Source of the DNA: Bombilactobacillus thymidiniphilus
GTDB lineage: Bacteria > Bacillota > Bacilli > Lactobacillales > Lactobacillaceae
DNA: 64,000 nt
Assembly: GCF_023380245.1 (NCBI RefSeq)
Contig: NZ_CP093365.1
Location: 868,001 to 932,000 of the forward strand
Reading direction: 5' to 3'
The position numbers and the translations under genes were made by a program. The notes below the pieces were generated by a model. That model ran no database searches. It worked only from the letters and a program-made list of their open reading frames with translations, and was not told where the DNA came from. The stretch's first letter is position 1, and each line of letters begins with the position of its first letter. Shown here piece by piece: positions 62,519-64,000 of the stretch.

Positions 62519-63952
62519 TTAAAGTAACTCGAAAGATAATTTTGCTAATGCATGGCGCTGGATTTTACCACTGCCAGTGCGCGGAAAAGCCGATATTCGG
62601 CGAAATTCCACCGGCACTTTATAATGTGCTAAGTTTTGACGTCCAAAAGCTTGTAATTGTGCTTTAGTTAAAGAAGCATCGTCTATGAGATAAGCAATCG
62701 GTACTGCGCCCCACTTATTGTCTGCTTGGTGGTCAACCACGATTTCTTTGATAGCCGGTATTTGCTGGTAAACAGCTTCAATTTCGTTGGGAAAAATATT
62801 TTCGCCACCAGAAACGAACATATCATCACTTCTACCTTGCACAAATAAATAATTTTGTTCATCTAAATAGCCGACATCACCGGTTTTAAACCAACCATCT
62901 GGTGTTAATTTTTGTTGGAATAAAGCATCATTTTGCCAATAACTTGGGGCTAAAGCAGGTGACTTAAGTTGGATCTCACCTGTAGAACTAATCCGCACTT
63001 GATTGGTAAACAGCGCTTGACCGCACGAGCCCGGTTTGCGTGTCGCGTCAGCTGGATTTAAAGCCACAATATTGGAACAAGTTTCGGTCATACCGTAAGA
63101 TTGTACCAATGGAATTTGCCGTTCTTGACATTGTTGCAAAGTTTGGCTGTCGCTAGGTGCACCGCCCAAAAACATTAAGCGAAAAGCTGAATTATATGGC
63201 GTTGCCTGTGGATTGACTGCTAATAATTCTTGTAACATTGTCGGCACTACAGAAAAAATTGTTATTTTTTGCGTAATTAATAATTGATGACATGTGGCAG
63301 CAGAGAATTTAGGCTCCAAATAAATCGGAATGCCATAAATTAAAGAACGCAGAAGAATTGAAAAGCCAGAAATATGAAATAACGGTACTACACACAACCA
63401 AGCATCTTGTTGAGTAACTTGGAAATTTAATAACGTGTTCATAGCCGAAGCCCAGTGATTACCATAAGTTTGGATAACGCCTTTGGGCTTGCCGGTTGTG
63501 CCAGAAGTGTACATAATGCTGGCAATATCGCTATCTTGCAACTCAGCTGCTTGATAAGATATATTTGCTAAGTTTTGTAACATTTTTGGTGTTAAAATTT
63601 TAGTATTCGTGACTGCTCGTAAATTTTCTGGTACTTGATTTTGGTCACAGAAACAATATTTAACTTGTGCATCAGCTAATTGATCTTGCAACTCATTAGC
63701 AGCTAGTCGCGTATTTAACAAAACTAGCGTGACATTAAGTTGCTGCAAAGCTAATATATTGAGATACATTTGCCAACTATTTTGTCCAAAAAGGGCAACG
63801 CGATCTTGTGATTGTAAGTTTAAAGTCGCGATTTTTTGTGTTAGTGCGCGAACTTGTTCATAAACTTGCGCAAATGAATACGCTTGTCCTTGATAAACAA
63901 GTGCAGTTTGTTTTGGCGATAAAGTGGCACGTTTAGTTAACCAATTGTCCAT
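62519..63952 (-). CDS. menE: o-Succinylbenzoate-CoA ligase
   Basis: 477 residues of the acyl-adenylate-forming family. AMP-binding loop IMYTSGTTGKPKGVIQTYGNH, then SYGMTETCSNIVAL, GWFKTGDVGYLDEQNYLFVQGR and the C-terminal PRTGSGKIQRH lysine. The LFLGGAPSDSQTL block and length are as in MenE, which activates o-succinylbenzoate with CoA in menaquinone synthesis. Another acyl-CoA ligase cannot be fully excluded, but the possible menB end just upstream supports MenE. AAAGGATC precedes the ATG. Confidence 0.88.
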   Translation of the reverse strand: MDNWLTKRATLSPKQTALVYQGQAYSFAQVYEQVRALTQKIATLNLQSQDRVALFGQNSWQMYLNILALQQLNVTLVLLNTRLAANELQDQLADAQVKYCFCDQNQVPENLRAVTNTKILTPKMLQNLANISYQAAELQDSDIASIMYTSGTTGKPKGVIQTYGNHWASAMNTLLNFQVTQQDAWLCVVPLFHISGFSILLRSLIYGIPIYLEPKFSAATCHQLLITQKITIFSVVPTMLQELLAVNPQATPYNSAFRLMFLGGAPSDSQTLQQCQERQIPLVQSYGMTETCSNIVALNPADATRKPGSCGQALFTNQVRISSTGEIQLKSPALAPSYWQNDALFQQKLTPDGWFKTGDVGYLDEQNYLFVQGRSDDMFVSGGENIFPNEIEAVYQQIPAIKEIVVDHQADNKWGAVPIAYLIDDASLTKAQLQAFGRQNLAHYKVPVEFRRISAFPRTGSGKIQRHALAKLSFELL

Positions 63953-63985
63953 TATAGCTGATCCTTTTGTCCAAAAAGCATATTA

Positions 63986-64000
63986 TTAGGGAAACTTGGG
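63986..64000 (-). CDS. menB: Probable 3' end of menB (naphthoate synthase)
   Basis: On the minus strand the window edge reads CCC AAG TTT CCC TAA, i.e. PKFP-stop, which is the conserved C-terminus of MenB (dihydroxynaphthoyl-CoA synthase). With menE following 34 bp later this fits the menaquinone gene order, but only four codons are visible. Confidence 0.5.
   Translation of the reverse strand, partial: PKFP

Overview
The window looks like chromosomal DNA of a low-GC lactic acid bacterium (Lactobacillaceae). Supporting this are a single large phosphoketolase, LacS-type permease with a fused EIIA domain, GH36 alpha-galactosidase, PepF and PepO peptidases, a WxL cell-surface protein, strong AGGAGG ribosome-binding sites and AT-rich sequence. 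The plant-sugar gene set (arabinan, L-arabinose, alpha-galactosides, beta-glucosides) fits a plant- or insect-associated lifestyle; I cannot name the genus. No rRNA, tRNA, prophage or insertion sequence was recognised.

Layout. 1-4 kb: 3' end of asnA, a secreted trypsin-like protease, an APC permease and a CorC-type CNNM protein. 4-12.6 kb: GntR regulator, phosphoketolase, WxL protein, nucleoside hydrolase with tyrosine phosphatase, a stress protein and PepF. 12.7-19 kb: EIIBCA beta-glucoside PTS, small hypothetical and GNAT genes, metallophosphoesterase, an ATP-grasp gene that lacks a normal start codon, another stress protein. 19-32.8 kb: gpsA; an AraC regulator divergent from lacS-aga-galK-galT-pepO; a GH1 glucosidase with a PTS EIIC. 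32.9-36.2 kb: an eroded patch holding a dead DinJ/RelB antitoxin, a 26-aa peptide gene behind a good promoter, a broken CPBP protein, a membrane protein with an in-frame TGA, and an intact ABC pair. 36.4-37.9 kb: quinone-oxidoreductase-like gene divergent from an HxlR regulator. 37.9-48.3 kb: araR divergent from a 9-kb arabinan/arabinose operon. 48.4-54.3 kb: a TetR regulator, two GT8 glycosyltransferases, two PlsC-type acyltransferases and an MsbA/LmrA-like ABC exporter, plausibly a glycolipid module. 54.4-56.4 kb: a frameshifted MFS gene and decayed coding debris. 56.4-60.1 kb: HXXEE protein, two oxidoreductases and a PnuC-like transporter behind a preQ1-I-like leader. 60.2-61.9 kb: two mini CRISPR arrays with duplicated leaders bracketing a mazEF module and a possible small RNA. 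62-64 kb: DUF308 membrane protein, menE and the last codons of what looks like menB.

Metabolic logic. Secreted GH43 arabinanase cuts arabinan outside the cell; an MFS oligosaccharide transporter and AraE import the products; intracellular GH43 releases arabinose; AraA, AraB and AraD yield xylulose-5-phosphate, the substrate of the phosphoketolase near 5 kb. Alpha-galactosides enter by LacS, are cut by Aga and enter glycolysis through GalK and GalT. Beta-glucosides enter by PTS and are cleaved by the GH1 enzyme.

Most unusual points: two genes that appear to start with ATT; two type II-A-like arrays with no cas genes flanking a toxin-antitoxin pair; an LPLAT-GT8-LPLAT operon; and the preQ1-like leader before a PnuC-family gene.
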